From positions 1 through 6,418 of the forward strand of contig JABGTH010000204.1 of assembly GCA_018647275.1 (NCBI GenBank): a stretch of 6,418 nt of DNA. The letters run 5' to 3'. The notes below the pieces were generated by a model. The model was not told the origin of the DNA and did not search any database. It was given only the letters and a program-made list of their open reading frames with translations. Below are positions 1 to 6,418 of this stretch, piece after piece (the stretch's first letter is position 1; the number at the start of each line of letters is the position of its first letter). The DNA is from Paracoccaceae bacterium (GTDB lineage: Bacteria > Pseudomonadota > Alphaproteobacteria > Rhodobacterales > Rhodobacteraceae). The position numbers were made by a program, and so were the translations under genes.

Positions 1-223
1 GTCCCCGTGACCAAAACACGCGACACCCGCACCGGATAAACCACCCCGGCAGTTAGACCTGGCAATGTGATTGCGTCACCATTCCTCAAGATGACAGACA
101 CGTCTCCACCGCTTGCTAGGACGAAAGCGCGTGTAGCATTTGGAAGATCAACAACATCGTCAGGCACGATATCGAACTGCTAAAACTCGGTGTGAAATCA
201 CAAAATATATTTAAAATGGTCAT
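1..223 (-). pseudogene. Spike-base-like (GTA/phage head spike) small protein, frameshifted and cut by window edge
   Basis: An ATG at 223-221 has a good Shine-Dalgarno GGAG (233-236) nine bases upstream. It opens a frame whose residues 9-16 read DFTPSFSS, but this frame stops at 116-118 after 35 codons. From base 179 down to the window edge a second frame is open for 59 codons. It begins QFDIVPDD, then has DLPNATRAFVLASGGDV, GDAITLPGLTAGVVYPV and ends RVLVTG. From memory, this pattern (FTPSxSS near the N-terminus, then VxPDD..DL...TRA, a G-D-V strand, and a final RV..TG[T]) resembles the short spike base protein family typified by Rhodobacter capsulatus Rcc01079, a GTA head-spike component. 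The second frame has its own stop (TAG, 180-182) directly before QFDIV. Joining the two parts therefore needs a net gain of one base, or loss of two, around bases 170-185. Only a GTG (165-167) could start the second frame alone. Pseudogene, sequencing error and recoding cannot be separated here. The 3' end lies outside the window. The family call is tentative; the two-frame structure is seen directly. Confidence 0.5.
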
Positions 224-274
224 AAATTCTTTCTCCATGAATGGTTACGTCAACGTCATTCATGGAAATTTATG
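221..274 (-). promoter_or_regulatory. Two-segment inverted repeat covering the RBS and start codon of the leftmost gene
   Basis: Read on the minus strand, CATAAATT (274-267) pairs perfectly with AATTTATG (228-221), and CCATGAATG (265-257) pairs perfectly with CATTCATGG (243-235). The loop is 13 bases (244-256). An asymmetric internal loop has one base on the 5' side (266) and six on the 3' side (229-234). The inner 3' arm includes the GG of the Shine-Dalgarno GGAG (233-236), and the outer 3' arm ends in the ATG start codon (221-223). If transcribed, the RNA could fold so that the start codon and half the SD are paired. There is no U-tract, so it is not a standard terminator. As DNA it could instead be a dyad operator. 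Its pairing is seen directly; any regulatory role is inference. Confidence 0.45.
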
Positions 275-356
275 CATCGATAAGGCACCGTTCGATGCCC
301 ATTCAATCGGTCTTTTCGACCACCAAATTTATGTCTGATGGCCGAATAATCAGTCT
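224..356. other. AT-rich intergenic region between ftsK and the spike-like gene
   Basis: This 133-base gap is visibly richer in A and T than the ftsK coding sequence. Besides the inverted repeat at 221-274, it carries a second copy of the nine-base AAATTTATG (325-333; first copy 266-274). It also holds two weak four-base-pair hairpins, 309-321 (GGTC/GACC) and 284-299 (GGCA/TGCC), neither followed by a clear T-run in the minus direction. No convincing -35/-10 pair or strong ftsK terminator was seen. Confidence 0.5.
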
Positions 357-3281
357 TTAGCCATGTTCTGGGATCAAGATTTCGCGCTTACCAACATGGT
401 TAGAAGCAGACACCAGACCCTGATCTTCCATCTGCTCCACAAGCCTCGCCGCCTTGTTGTACCCAATCGCAAGCTTGCGTTGGATATAGCTAGTGGAACA
501 CTTGCGATCCTTTGCAACGATGGCAACAGCCGTGTCATACAGCGCATCTTCACCGTCAGTATTCCCACCTAAGCCAAGGACAGCATCAATGCTGTTTTCT
601 TTGTCTTCATCAGGTCCTTCAACGACACCAGTGATATAGTCAGGCGCGCCAAATACTTTCAAATGGTTCACGATTTCTTCAACTTCTTCATCGCTCACAA
701 ACGGGCCGTGGCAACGCGTAATCTTTGCGCCACCAGCCATGTACAACATGTCACCCATGCCCAAAAGTTGTTCGGCACCCATTTCACCAAGGATGGTACG
801 GCTGTCAATTTTCGAGGTCACTTGAAAGGAAATTCGCGTTGGGAAGTTAGCTTTAATCGTACCTGTAATTACATCCACAGACGGACGCTGTGTCGCCATA
901 ATCAAGTGAATGCCAGAAGCACGCGCCATCTGCGCAAGACGCTGAATGCAGGCTTCAATCTCTTTACCAGCAACCATCATAAGGTCGGCCATTTCGTCCA
1001 CAATCACGACGATATATGGCAACGTCTCTGGTGTGTTCTCTTCTGTCTCAAAGATCGGCTCACCGGTATCTTCGTCAAAACCAGTTTGCACTGTACGGCT
1101 AAACAACTCACCTTTGGCCAATGCTTCACGCACACGACCATTATAACCTTCGATGTTACGAACGCCCATTTTAGACATCTTGCGATAGCGTTCTTCCATC
1201 TCACCAACAGTCCACTTTAGAGCCACTACAGCCTTTTTAGGGTCTGTTACAACTGGGGAAAGTAGGTGTGGGATGCCATCATAAACGGACAATTCCAACA
1301 TCTTTGGATCGATCATAATCATACGACATTCTTCAGGTGTCAGCTTGTAAAGCAGCGACAAGATCATCGTGTTGATCGCAACTGACTTACCCGAACCTGT
1401 CGTACCCGCGATTAGCAGGTGTGGCATCTTGGCAAGGTTCGCCACCATACTAGCGCCACCAATGTCTTTACCCAAAGCCAGGGGAAGACGCATGTTGCTG
1501 TCACCAAAATCACGGCTCGACAAAATCTCACGCAATACAACTTTTTCGCGGTGCTCATTCGGCAATTCGATACCGATCACAGAACGACCTGGAACAGTAG
1601 AAACACGCGCCGAAAGAGCAGCCATTGAACGGGCAATATCATCTGCCAAACCAATAACACGGCTGGCTTTCAAACCAGGCGCAGGCTCAAGCTCATACAT
1701 GGTAACAACAGGACCAGGGCGCACAGAAACGATCTCGCCCTTAACTCCATAGTCATCCAACACGTTCTCTAGCATACGTGCGTTTTCTTCCAACGCTTCA
1801 TCACTCAGATGCTGGTGCTGAACATCATCAGCACTTTCCAACAAGCTAAGTGGTGGCAATTCAAATGCTGGACGTTTGTCTTCAAACGACAGACTAGGCT
1901 GCGCTTCGGCTTTCGCACGAGCACTCGGCTGAACCGCTCTTCGAGTGGGTTGTTGTACCACTTTGCGTGGTTCAGACACTGGGATCGACATCAGTTGCGG
2001 CGCAACTTGCGAACTTGGAGCAACAGGCGCAGGGGCAACCAATGGTGGTTCAGGACGCAGCGAAGAAATCTCAGTAGCAGGTGTTGTAATTGGTGGCTCT
2101 GCTGGCAAATCAAATTGATCAATAAATATATTTTGTTCTGGCGAAGCCTGCTCCGGCGCTGGCTCAGTGTTCAAAACCAACGGGTCGGGTCCACGGCCAC
2201 GGCCCTTCGTCAACGGTGACACTGACTCGATTTGAATAGATGGGTTCGAGCGAACGCGGGACTGAATAACGCCAGCTATCTTCGCCTTGATACGGTCATC
2301 GTCAGGCGCATCTACATAGTTGCCGTGATTGAACGTTTCAACCAATTCTGACTCCGGCATCTCCTGCACAACAGGTTCTGCACGTTTGATCAATGAGGGG
2401 ATGCGGGCAAGCAAACCTGTTTTAACCTCAGGCTCCACATAAGTGGCTGGCGCGTGATGCATTGGTTCTGGTGTTTGTGCAGCATAGGGATCAGCGTAAG
2501 TATGCGCGACTGGAACCGCCGCAACGGCTGCTTGATATGCAGCGGCTTTATCCGCTTCAATGCGTTGGCGTTCTTTACGATCAGCAGTGCGCGCCTGCAT
2601 GTCACGTGCAGCGAGAACAGCAGAGTTTGCGCCTTTGCCCAGCAACGCCATAAAGGCGGCATAAAGCATGATCAGACCGATCATCAAAAAGCGACCCGTG
2701 CGCATCAATTCAGGTTTAGTGAACCCCAATACAAACGCACCAAAGGCAAGGATGCCAACACCCAAAATCAACGACATCAGCTTGATCGCAAACGAAGATC
2801 CCAACGGAAGAGCAGTCAGAACCGCGCCCATGACAGTGTCACCAAACAAGCCGCCCAAACCAAAGCTATGGGTTTGCAACCAAACTTGACCTGGTTCTAA
2901 CGTCGCGCCGTAAATAGACACTAATGCGACTGCAATCGGTGCAAAAATCAACCGGCCCACTGCACGTTCTTGACCAAGATGCATGGCAAAACGTACACCC
3001 CATGCCAGCAATACTGCAGCAACAGCCCATGCGCCCAATCCAACAATCATAAACAACGGAGCAGCAATTGATGCACCAGAACGGCCCAACCAATTTTGAA
3101 CCGGCGCGTCGGTAGAAACCATCCAATTTGGATCATCCGGCGTATAACTGAAAATCATCGCCGCGGCCATCAAGCCAACGATAATCAACGCAATGCCGAT
3201 CAGCTCCTTACCGCGCTTCTCGATGGCTTCGGCCATGTCGCTGTCTAGCAATGGATCGCGCCCGCGTGTCTGATATGCCAT
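357..3281 (-). CDS. ftsK: DNA translocase FtsK
   Basis: This is a septum-anchored, ATP-driven dsDNA pump. In the known family it clears and aligns chromosome termini at division and activates XerCD recombination at dif. The protein has 974 residues. The N-terminal part holds about five hydrophobic segments (roughly 26-46, 71-96, 108-125, 163-188, 197-215). A Pro/Ala-rich low-complexity linker follows (about 220-480), and then the motor: an alpha region (about 490-600) and a RecA-like beta domain. Walker A is GTTGSGKS at 626-633 and Walker B is VVIVDEMADL, with D762 and E763. The FtsK hallmark MATQRPSVDVITG starts at 795. The C-terminal winged-helix gamma domain (about 910-974) contains YIQRKLAIGYNKAARL, the family's surface for reading orienting DNA motifs. 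All motor residues are intact and the length is normal for alphaproteobacteria. The ATG at 3279-3281 follows GAGG (3289-3292) with a seven-base spacer. The start lies 20 bases after the aminotransferase stop, so the two are probably one operon. Confidence 0.97.
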   Translation of the reverse strand: MAYQTRGRDPLLDSDMAEAIEKRGKELIGIALIIVGLMAAAMIFSYTPDDPNWMVSTDAPVQNWLGRSGASIAAPLFMIVGLGAWAVAAVLLAWGVRFAMHLGQERAVGRLIFAPIAVALVSIYGATLEPGQVWLQTHSFGLGGLFGDTVMGAVLTALPLGSSFAIKLMSLILGVGILAFGAFVLGFTKPELMRTGRFLMIGLIMLYAAFMALLGKGANSAVLAARDMQARTADRKERQRIEADKAAAYQAAVAAVPVAHTYADPYAAQTPEPMHHAPATYVEPEVKTGLLARIPSLIKRAEPVVQEMPESELVETFNHGNYVDAPDDDRIKAKIAGVIQSRVRSNPSIQIESVSPLTKGRGRGPDPLVLNTEPAPEQASPEQNIFIDQFDLPAEPPITTPATEISSLRPEPPLVAPAPVAPSSQVAPQLMSIPVSEPRKVVQQPTRRAVQPSARAKAEAQPSLSFEDKRPAFELPPLSLLESADDVQHQHLSDEALEENARMLENVLDDYGVKGEIVSVRPGPVVTMYELEPAPGLKASRVIGLADDIARSMAALSARVSTVPGRSVIGIELPNEHREKVVLREILSSRDFGDSNMRLPLALGKDIGGASMVANLAKMPHLLIAGTTGSGKSVAINTMILSLLYKLTPEECRMIMIDPKMLELSVYDGIPHLLSPVVTDPKKAVVALKWTVGEMEERYRKMSKMGVRNIEGYNGRVREALAKGELFSRTVQTGFDEDTGEPIFETEENTPETLPYIVVIVDEMADLMMVAGKEIEACIQRLAQMARASGIHLIMATQRPSVDVITGTIKANFPTRISFQVTSKIDSRTILGEMGAEQLLGMGDMLYMAGGAKITRCHGPFVSDEEVEEIVNHLKVFGAPDYITGVVEGPDEDKENSIDAVLGLGGNTDGEDALYDTAVAIVAKDRKCSTSYIQRKLAIGYNKAARLVEQMEDQGLVSASNHVGKREILIPEHG

Positions 3282-3301
3282 GTTACTACCTCGCCTAATT
3301 T

Positions 3302-4486
3302 TTATTGTGGATAAAGACAGTCGCGGATCGCTTGGATCCCTCTTGTCATTTCCACTTTTGGAGCCACCACAGCGACCCGAATATATCCAGTACCAGGGTT
3401 AACCCCGTCGACGTCTTGCGCCAAATACGCACCAGGCAGCACACGCACGCCTGTCTCTTTCCATAACTTCAATGCAGCCGCTTCGCCGTCTTCAACTGGC
3501 AGCCACAAAAAGAACCCAGCCTCTGGGCTAACGTATCCCAGCACGTCACCAAGGATGCTGTCCACAATCGCAAACTTTTCTTGATACAGCGCACGGTTTT
3601 CAACCACATGCTCTTCGTCGTTCCAAACCGCCGCCGCTGCCATCTGCAAAGGCAGTGGCAATGGTGTACCCGCATAAGTACGCAATTGACGGATCTCATT
3701 CATCGTCTTTGGACCGCCGGTCACAAAACCAGAGCGCAAACCCGGTAGATTTGAACGTTTAGACAACGAGTGGAACGCAACGACCCGTTCAGGATCGGCG
3801 CCCATCTCTGCTGCCACTTCCAATGCGCCAGTAGGTGGCGTGTCTCTATATATCTCGGAATAACATTCATCCGCAAAAATCCGGAAATCGTGTTTTTCTG
3901 CCAATGTCAGCAATTCAGTCCAATACGCCCGATCCGCAACTGCACCCTGAGGGTTAGCGGGGGAACAGATATAGACAGCAACCGTGCGATCCAAAATCTC
4001 AACCGGTTGGCTTGCGTAATCCGGTAGGTGATTGGTCTCAGCCGTGGCATCCACAAAAATTGGGTCTGCACCCGATGAAATGCTGGCAAGCATGTAAACT
4101 TGATAAAACGGGTTCGGCATCAAAATGACAGGGCGTTGACCGTTCTTGGTTTCAGGGCACAATGCCATAGGGGCGTTGTACAAACCCTCGCGCGTGCCAT
4201 TCACAGGCATCACATTTGTCTCAGGGTCCAGGGTTAAACCGTAGCGACGCTGCGCCCAATCACAGAATGCTTGGCGCAATTCAATTACACCTTCATTTGG
4301 TGGATACCGGTTAAACCCAGCCGCATGTTCAGAAATCACGTCTGTGACCCACGCTGGAAACGCGTGCTTGGGTTCACCAATCGTCATGTGGACTACGTCG
4401 CCACCCGCTTCGTGTGCGTCTAATAGGGCACGCAAACGTGGGAACGCATAAGCCGGAAGGTTCGAAAACCGCTCAGGAAACTTCAT
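3302..4486 (-). CDS. Class I/II PLP-dependent aminotransferase (DapC-like)
   Basis: This is a cytoplasmic fold-type I aminotransferase that would move an amino group between an amino acid and a 2-oxo acid using pyridoxal phosphate. It has 394 residues from the chosen ATG, the usual length. Visible landmarks, numbered from this ATG: GEP in the N-terminal substrate loop (37-39), NPF in the large domain (125-127), the PLP-contacting N in SPANPQG (N178), FADECYSEIY with the cofactor-ring Asp (D206) and Tyr (Y209), SLSKRSN with the Schiff-base lysine (K243), the phosphate-binding Arg in GLRSGF (R251), and the substrate-carboxylate Arg in GYIRVA (R370). The overall look recalls N-succinyldiaminopimelate aminotransferases (DapC) and related aspartate/alanine-type enzymes. 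Sequence alone does not fix the substrate, so no symbol is given. A DapC role would tie it to lysine and peptidoglycan precursors, fitting with ftsK next to it, but that is inference. The longest frame begins at a TTG (4487-4489), one codon upstream; the ATG is preferred. Confidence 0.93.
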   Translation of the reverse strand: MKFPERFSNLPAYAFPRLRALLDAHEAGGDVVHMTIGEPKHAFPAWVTDVISEHAAGFNRYPPNEGVIELRQAFCDWAQRRYGLTLDPETNVMPVNGTREGLYNAPMALCPETKNGQRPVILMPNPFYQVYMLASISSGADPIFVDATAETNHLPDYASQPVEILDRTVAVYICSPANPQGAVADRAYWTELLTLAEKHDFRIFADECYSEIYRDTPPTGALEVAAEMGADPERVVAFHSLSKRSNLPGLRSGFVTGGPKTMNEIRQLRTYAGTPLPLPLQMAAAAVWNDEEHVVENRALYQEKFAIVDSILGDVLGYVSPEAGFFLWLPVEDGEAAALKLWKETGVRVLPGAYLAQDVDGVNPGTGYIRVAVVAPKVEMTRGIQAIRDCLYPQ

Positions 4487-4494
4487 CAAAACTG

Positions 4495-4498
4495 CCTC
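4495..4498 (-). promoter_or_regulatory. Ribosome-binding site deciding the aminotransferase start
   Basis: On the minus strand GAGG lies eight bases before the ATG at 4484-4486 and only five before the in-frame TTG at 4487-4489. Both the spacing and the codon favour ATG, so the protein begins MKFPERF. Confidence 0.6.
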
Positions 4499-4573
4499 AG
4501 GATAGGGATCATTATTGCCCCATTTCTTCCAAACTACCCAACAGAACGGCTTTCGTCCAGAAAAACAAAGACC

Positions 4574-4602
4574 TAGATAGCGTTATGTGGCTTTTGAGTC
4601 AT
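4574..4602 (-). promoter_or_regulatory. Possible weak sigma-70-type promoter for aminotransferase-ftsK
   Basis: In the gap before the aminotransferase, the minus strand shows ATGACT (4597-4602; four of six matches to TTGACA), a 17-base spacer, then TATCTA (4574-4579; a poor match to TATAAT). The spacing is ideal and the position would leave a leader of roughly 80 bases. The -10 is weak, and such matches occur by chance, so this is a candidate only. The rest of the 196-base gap (4487-4682) shows no gene. Confidence 0.2.
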
Positions 4603-4648
4603 TCACCTGCTCTCACAGCTTCTTCTGTTTTGAAATATCCTGGGTAAA

Positions 4649-4664
4649 TTGGCCGTAAGGCCAA
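4649..4664 (-). terminator. GC-rich hairpin after the amidase gene, possible terminator
   Basis: TTGGCC (4649-4654) and GGCCAA (4659-4664) form a perfect six-base-pair stem around a four-base loop, 18 bases past the amidase stop codon. On the minus strand the stem is followed by only a short T stretch (AATTTA), so intrinsic termination would be weak. Its place between two same-strand genes suggests the amidase may be transcriptionally separated from the aminotransferase-ftsK pair. Confidence 0.4.
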
Positions 4665-4682
4665 GGGGGCAAAGCCTCAAAA

Positions 4683-6011
4683 TTACTGGAGCACCACCTC
4701 TGCCGCCGCACCAATCCGCAACAGTTTTTCTTCTAAATCAGGGCCACACATAAACATGATCCCACAACTCGAAACGCCCGTTGGAAGGGTCAAACCACAC
4801 AATCCTAGTAGGTTTCCAACACGCGTATTGCGCAGAGACAGCAAATTTTCGGTGACGTAATAGTCTTCTTCAGCGTTCAAACGGTCCAACTTCGGCGGCA
4901 TAATTGCTGATGTTGGAGCAACTACAGCGTCATACCCTGCCGTTGCCGCATTATATGCAGCCCGCACGCTCTCCAGTTTATTCACCGCAGCCACATAATC
5001 TGCAGCACTGTGATCTGCACCCAAGCGGAACCGTTTTAGGATTTCTGGGTACATTTCATCCGGGTTCTCTTCGATTACGTCTTTCCATTGACCATAGGCC
5101 TGCGATGTCATCAAAATCGCGGAAAGGTCCAGGGAATCCTGAACCGCGGGCACATCAATGTACTCAATCACCACACCAACGGCTTGCATGCGCTGAACAG
5201 CACTTTCAAACGCTGCTTTTGGTGCATCACGCAAATTATCCATCAAGGTCGTGCGCACAATCGCAAACTTGCGACCCTTTAAGGTTGCGCCGCGCAAATC
5301 AGGGGCCATACTGCCGTCCATCATTGCATACAGCTCTGCTGCATCCTCAACAGATCGGGTCAAAGGGCCAACCGTGTCAAACTTCACTGACAACGGAACG
5401 ACGCCCTTTAATGACAACCGCCCCGCTGTGGTTTTCAATCCAACCAGATCATTCCATGCGGCAGGAATACGAACAGAACCACCTGTGTCAGACCCTATGC
5501 CAGCAGCCGCCAGATTGAACGCAACCGACGCGCCAGCACCCGATGAGGATCCACCAGGAACAGCATCCAGATCATTCACACAAGGGGGCGTTTCGGTCGA
5601 GGGATTATACCCCAATCCTGAAAACGCCAATTCGCTCATATGGGTTTTACCCAAACAAACCAATCCCATAGCGGTGGCATTCGCCAATACGACGGCATCC
5701 ACGTCTGGGACGCGGCCACTTAACAGTTTCGACCCTGCTTCGGTCCCAACCCCTGCTGTATCAAACAAGTCTTTCCAACTGATCGGCACACCATCCAGCA
5801 GGGACAAACGATGCCCTGACTTGGCCCGATCAGCGGCGGCTCTCGCCTCTGACAATGCACGTTCTGAAGTAACCCGCGCATAAATCTGGTTCGTAAATTG
5901 ATGGCCGTTGATCGCATCCAAATAGGTTTGGGTCAAAGTGACAGGATCAATCTCCCCTGCCCCTATACCACGTCCCAAATCGCACGCCGTCATTGTTAGC
6001 CAGTCATTCAT
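4683..6011 (-). CDS. Amidase-signature family hydrolase
   Basis: This enzyme would hydrolyse a carboxamide to acid and ammonia (or amine) with the Ser-cisSer-Lys mechanism of the amidase-signature family. From the chosen ATG it has 442 residues, typical for stand-alone members. All three catalytic residues are present. Numbered from this ATG they are Lys80 in GVPISWKDLFD, the cis-Ser Ser155 in the PGGSSSGAGASVA motif, and the nucleophile Ser179 in GSDTGGSVRIPA. The Lys-Ser (75) and Ser-Ser (24) spacings match those known for the family. The start at 6009-6011 is favoured over the longer frame start at 6032 because AGGAG (6019-6023) lies seven bases upstream, while the distal ATG has no SD. 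GatA is the glutamyl-tRNA amidotransferase member of this superfamily. Nothing here (no gatC or gatB beside it, shorter length) supports that role, so the physiological substrate is unknown. It is transcribed away from the UbiH-like gene. Confidence 0.92.
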   Translation of the reverse strand: MNDWLTMTACDLGRGIGAGEIDPVTLTQTYLDAINGHQFTNQIYARVTSERALSEARAAADRAKSGHRLSLLDGVPISWKDLFDTAGVGTEAGSKLLSGRVPDVDAVVLANATAMGLVCLGKTHMSELAFSGLGYNPSTETPPCVNDLDAVPGGSSSGAGASVAFNLAAAGIGSDTGGSVRIPAAWNDLVGLKTTAGRLSLKGVVPLSVKFDTVGPLTRSVEDAAELYAMMDGSMAPDLRGATLKGRKFAIVRTTLMDNLRDAPKAAFESAVQRMQAVGVVIEYIDVPAVQDSLDLSAILMTSQAYGQWKDVIEENPDEMYPEILKRFRLGADHSAADYVAAVNKLESVRAAYNAATAGYDAVVAPTSAIMPPKLDRLNAEEDYYVTENLLSLRNTRVGNLLGLCGLTLPTGVSSCGIMFMCGPDLEEKLLRIGAAAEVVLQ

Positions 6012-6097
6012 ATTGCCGCTCCTGCAAACCATTTAATCGAAGGGTAGCGACGCAACCACGCATGGACAATCCCCGTCGGCTCCCCATATCAATAACT
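6012..6097. promoter_or_regulatory. Divergent intergenic region between amidase and ubiH-like gene
   Basis: These 86 bases must carry at least the translation signals, and probably promoters, of two divergent genes. The amidase SD AGGAG is clear at 6019-6023 on the minus strand. No comparable SD precedes the plus-strand ATG at 6098, and no convincing -35/-10 pair was found on either strand. An in-frame ATG for the plus-strand gene lies inside the region at 6062-6064. Confidence 0.4.
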
Positions 6098-6418
6098 ATG
6101 AAATTTGACACAGACATAACCATCGTAGGCGGCGGGCTGAATGGCCCTATCTTGGCCACCGCTCTTGCACGCGCAGGTATCACCACAACCGTAATTGACG
6201 CGCTGACAACTAAAGTGCGCAAAAATGCTGCCTTTGACGGGCGGTCCTACGCCGTCGCGCTGACCTCGCAACGTCTGTTAAAGAACATCGGCCTTTGGAA
6301 TGCGCTTAGCGACGATGCCCAACCGATGTTAGAGATCAAAGTCACCGATGGACGCGCGGGCGAAGGCCCCTCACCCTTCTTCATGCACTTCGATCATGCA
6401 GAGATTGAGGATGGCCCA
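6098..6418 (+). CDS. ubiH: UbiH/UbiF/COQ6-family FAD-dependent monooxygenase (N-terminal part)
   Basis: The first 107 codons of a flavoprotein hydroxylase run off the right edge. The family adds hydroxyl groups to the ubiquinone ring precursor at the inner face of the cytoplasmic membrane, using FAD, NAD(P)H and O2. Visible features are a beta strand followed by the dinucleotide-binding motif GGGLNG (11-16), the end of the second strand at VIDA with an acidic residue (D34) placed to bind the ADP ribose, and FDGRSYAVALTSQRLL (46-61), matching the family's DGR-x-x-A-L segment that packs on the flavin. The last residues, FDHAEIEDGP, fit the next conserved stretch. Which ring position it hydroxylates cannot be told, so ubiH is used in the family sense. 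The ATG at 6098 lacks an obvious SD; an in-frame ATG at 6062 would add 12 residues. FAD-fold spacing fits the later start better, since the first strand normally lies close to the N-terminus. Confidence 0.88.
   Translation, partial: MKFDTDITIVGGGLNGPILATALARAGITTTVIDALTTKVRKNAAFDGRSYAVALTSQRLLKNIGLWNALSDDAQPMLEIKVTDGRAGEGPSPFFMHFDHAEIEDGP

Noticed and set aside
284..321. Two short hairpins (GGCA/TGCC and GGTC/GACC) as an ftsK terminator
   Set aside because: The stems are only four base pairs long and neither has a T-run after it in the ftsK direction.
663..1220. 185-codon plus-strand open frame
   Set aside because: It lies entirely opposite the conserved ftsK motor. Its translation is rich in His, Asn, Thr and Phe with no recognisable domain, as expected of an antisense shadow.
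2454..2900. 148-codon plus-strand open frame
   Set aside because: It is antisense to the ftsK linker and membrane region, with no plausible domain and no RBS context.
4414..4647. 77-codon plus-strand open frame partly in the intergenic gap
   Set aside because: Its first third overlaps the aminotransferase 5' end in antisense and it shows no recognisable domain.
4904..5883. Overlapping plus-strand open frames of about 204 and 210 codons
   Set aside because: They are antisense to the amidase, whose catalytic motifs are intact across the same bases.
6012..6032. Longer amidase start at 6032 (seven extra residues)
   Set aside because: No SD precedes it, whereas AGGAG sits at ideal spacing before the internal ATG at 6011.
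6105..6110. Perfect TTGACA on the plus strand
   Set aside because: It lies inside the UbiH-like coding sequence and no good -10 follows at the right distance, so it is best explained by the Phe-Asp-Thr codons.

Overview
The window looks like chromosomal DNA of an alphaproteobacterium, most likely a Rhodobacterales (Roseobacter-type) member with moderate GC. This rests on the protein sequences: an alphaproteobacterial-style FtsK with a long Pro/Ala-rich linker, a UbiH-type monooxygenase divergent from an amidase, and a small reading frame at the left edge that resembles the head-spike base protein of Rhodobacterales gene transfer agents (GTA). No taxonomic search was possible.

Layout, right to left on the minus strand: an amidase-signature hydrolase (4683-6011); a 196-base gap with a GC-rich hairpin and a possible weak promoter; a fold-type I PLP aminotransferase (3302-4486); ftsK (357-3281), only 20 bases downstream and almost certainly co-transcribed with it; a 133-base AT-rich gap; and a broken, edge-truncated spike-base-like gene (1-223). 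On the plus strand, a partial UbiH/COQ6-family FAD monooxygenase (6098 onward) diverges from the amidase across an 86-base gap and runs off the right edge.

Most of the window is ordinary housekeeping: chromosome translocation at the division septum (FtsK), an aminotransferase that may serve diaminopimelate or other amino-acid metabolism, an amidase of unknown substrate, and a ubiquinone-type hydroxylase. The unusual part is the left 360 bases. There a good ribosome-binding site and ATG lead into an apparently frameshifted GTA/phage-like small protein. The same RBS and start codon lie in the 3' arm of a 17-base-pair, two-segment inverted repeat that could fold over the translation start.

Two gene starts are placed shorter than the longest open frame because clear Shine-Dalgarno sequences support internal ATGs (aminotransferase at 4486, amidase at 6011).
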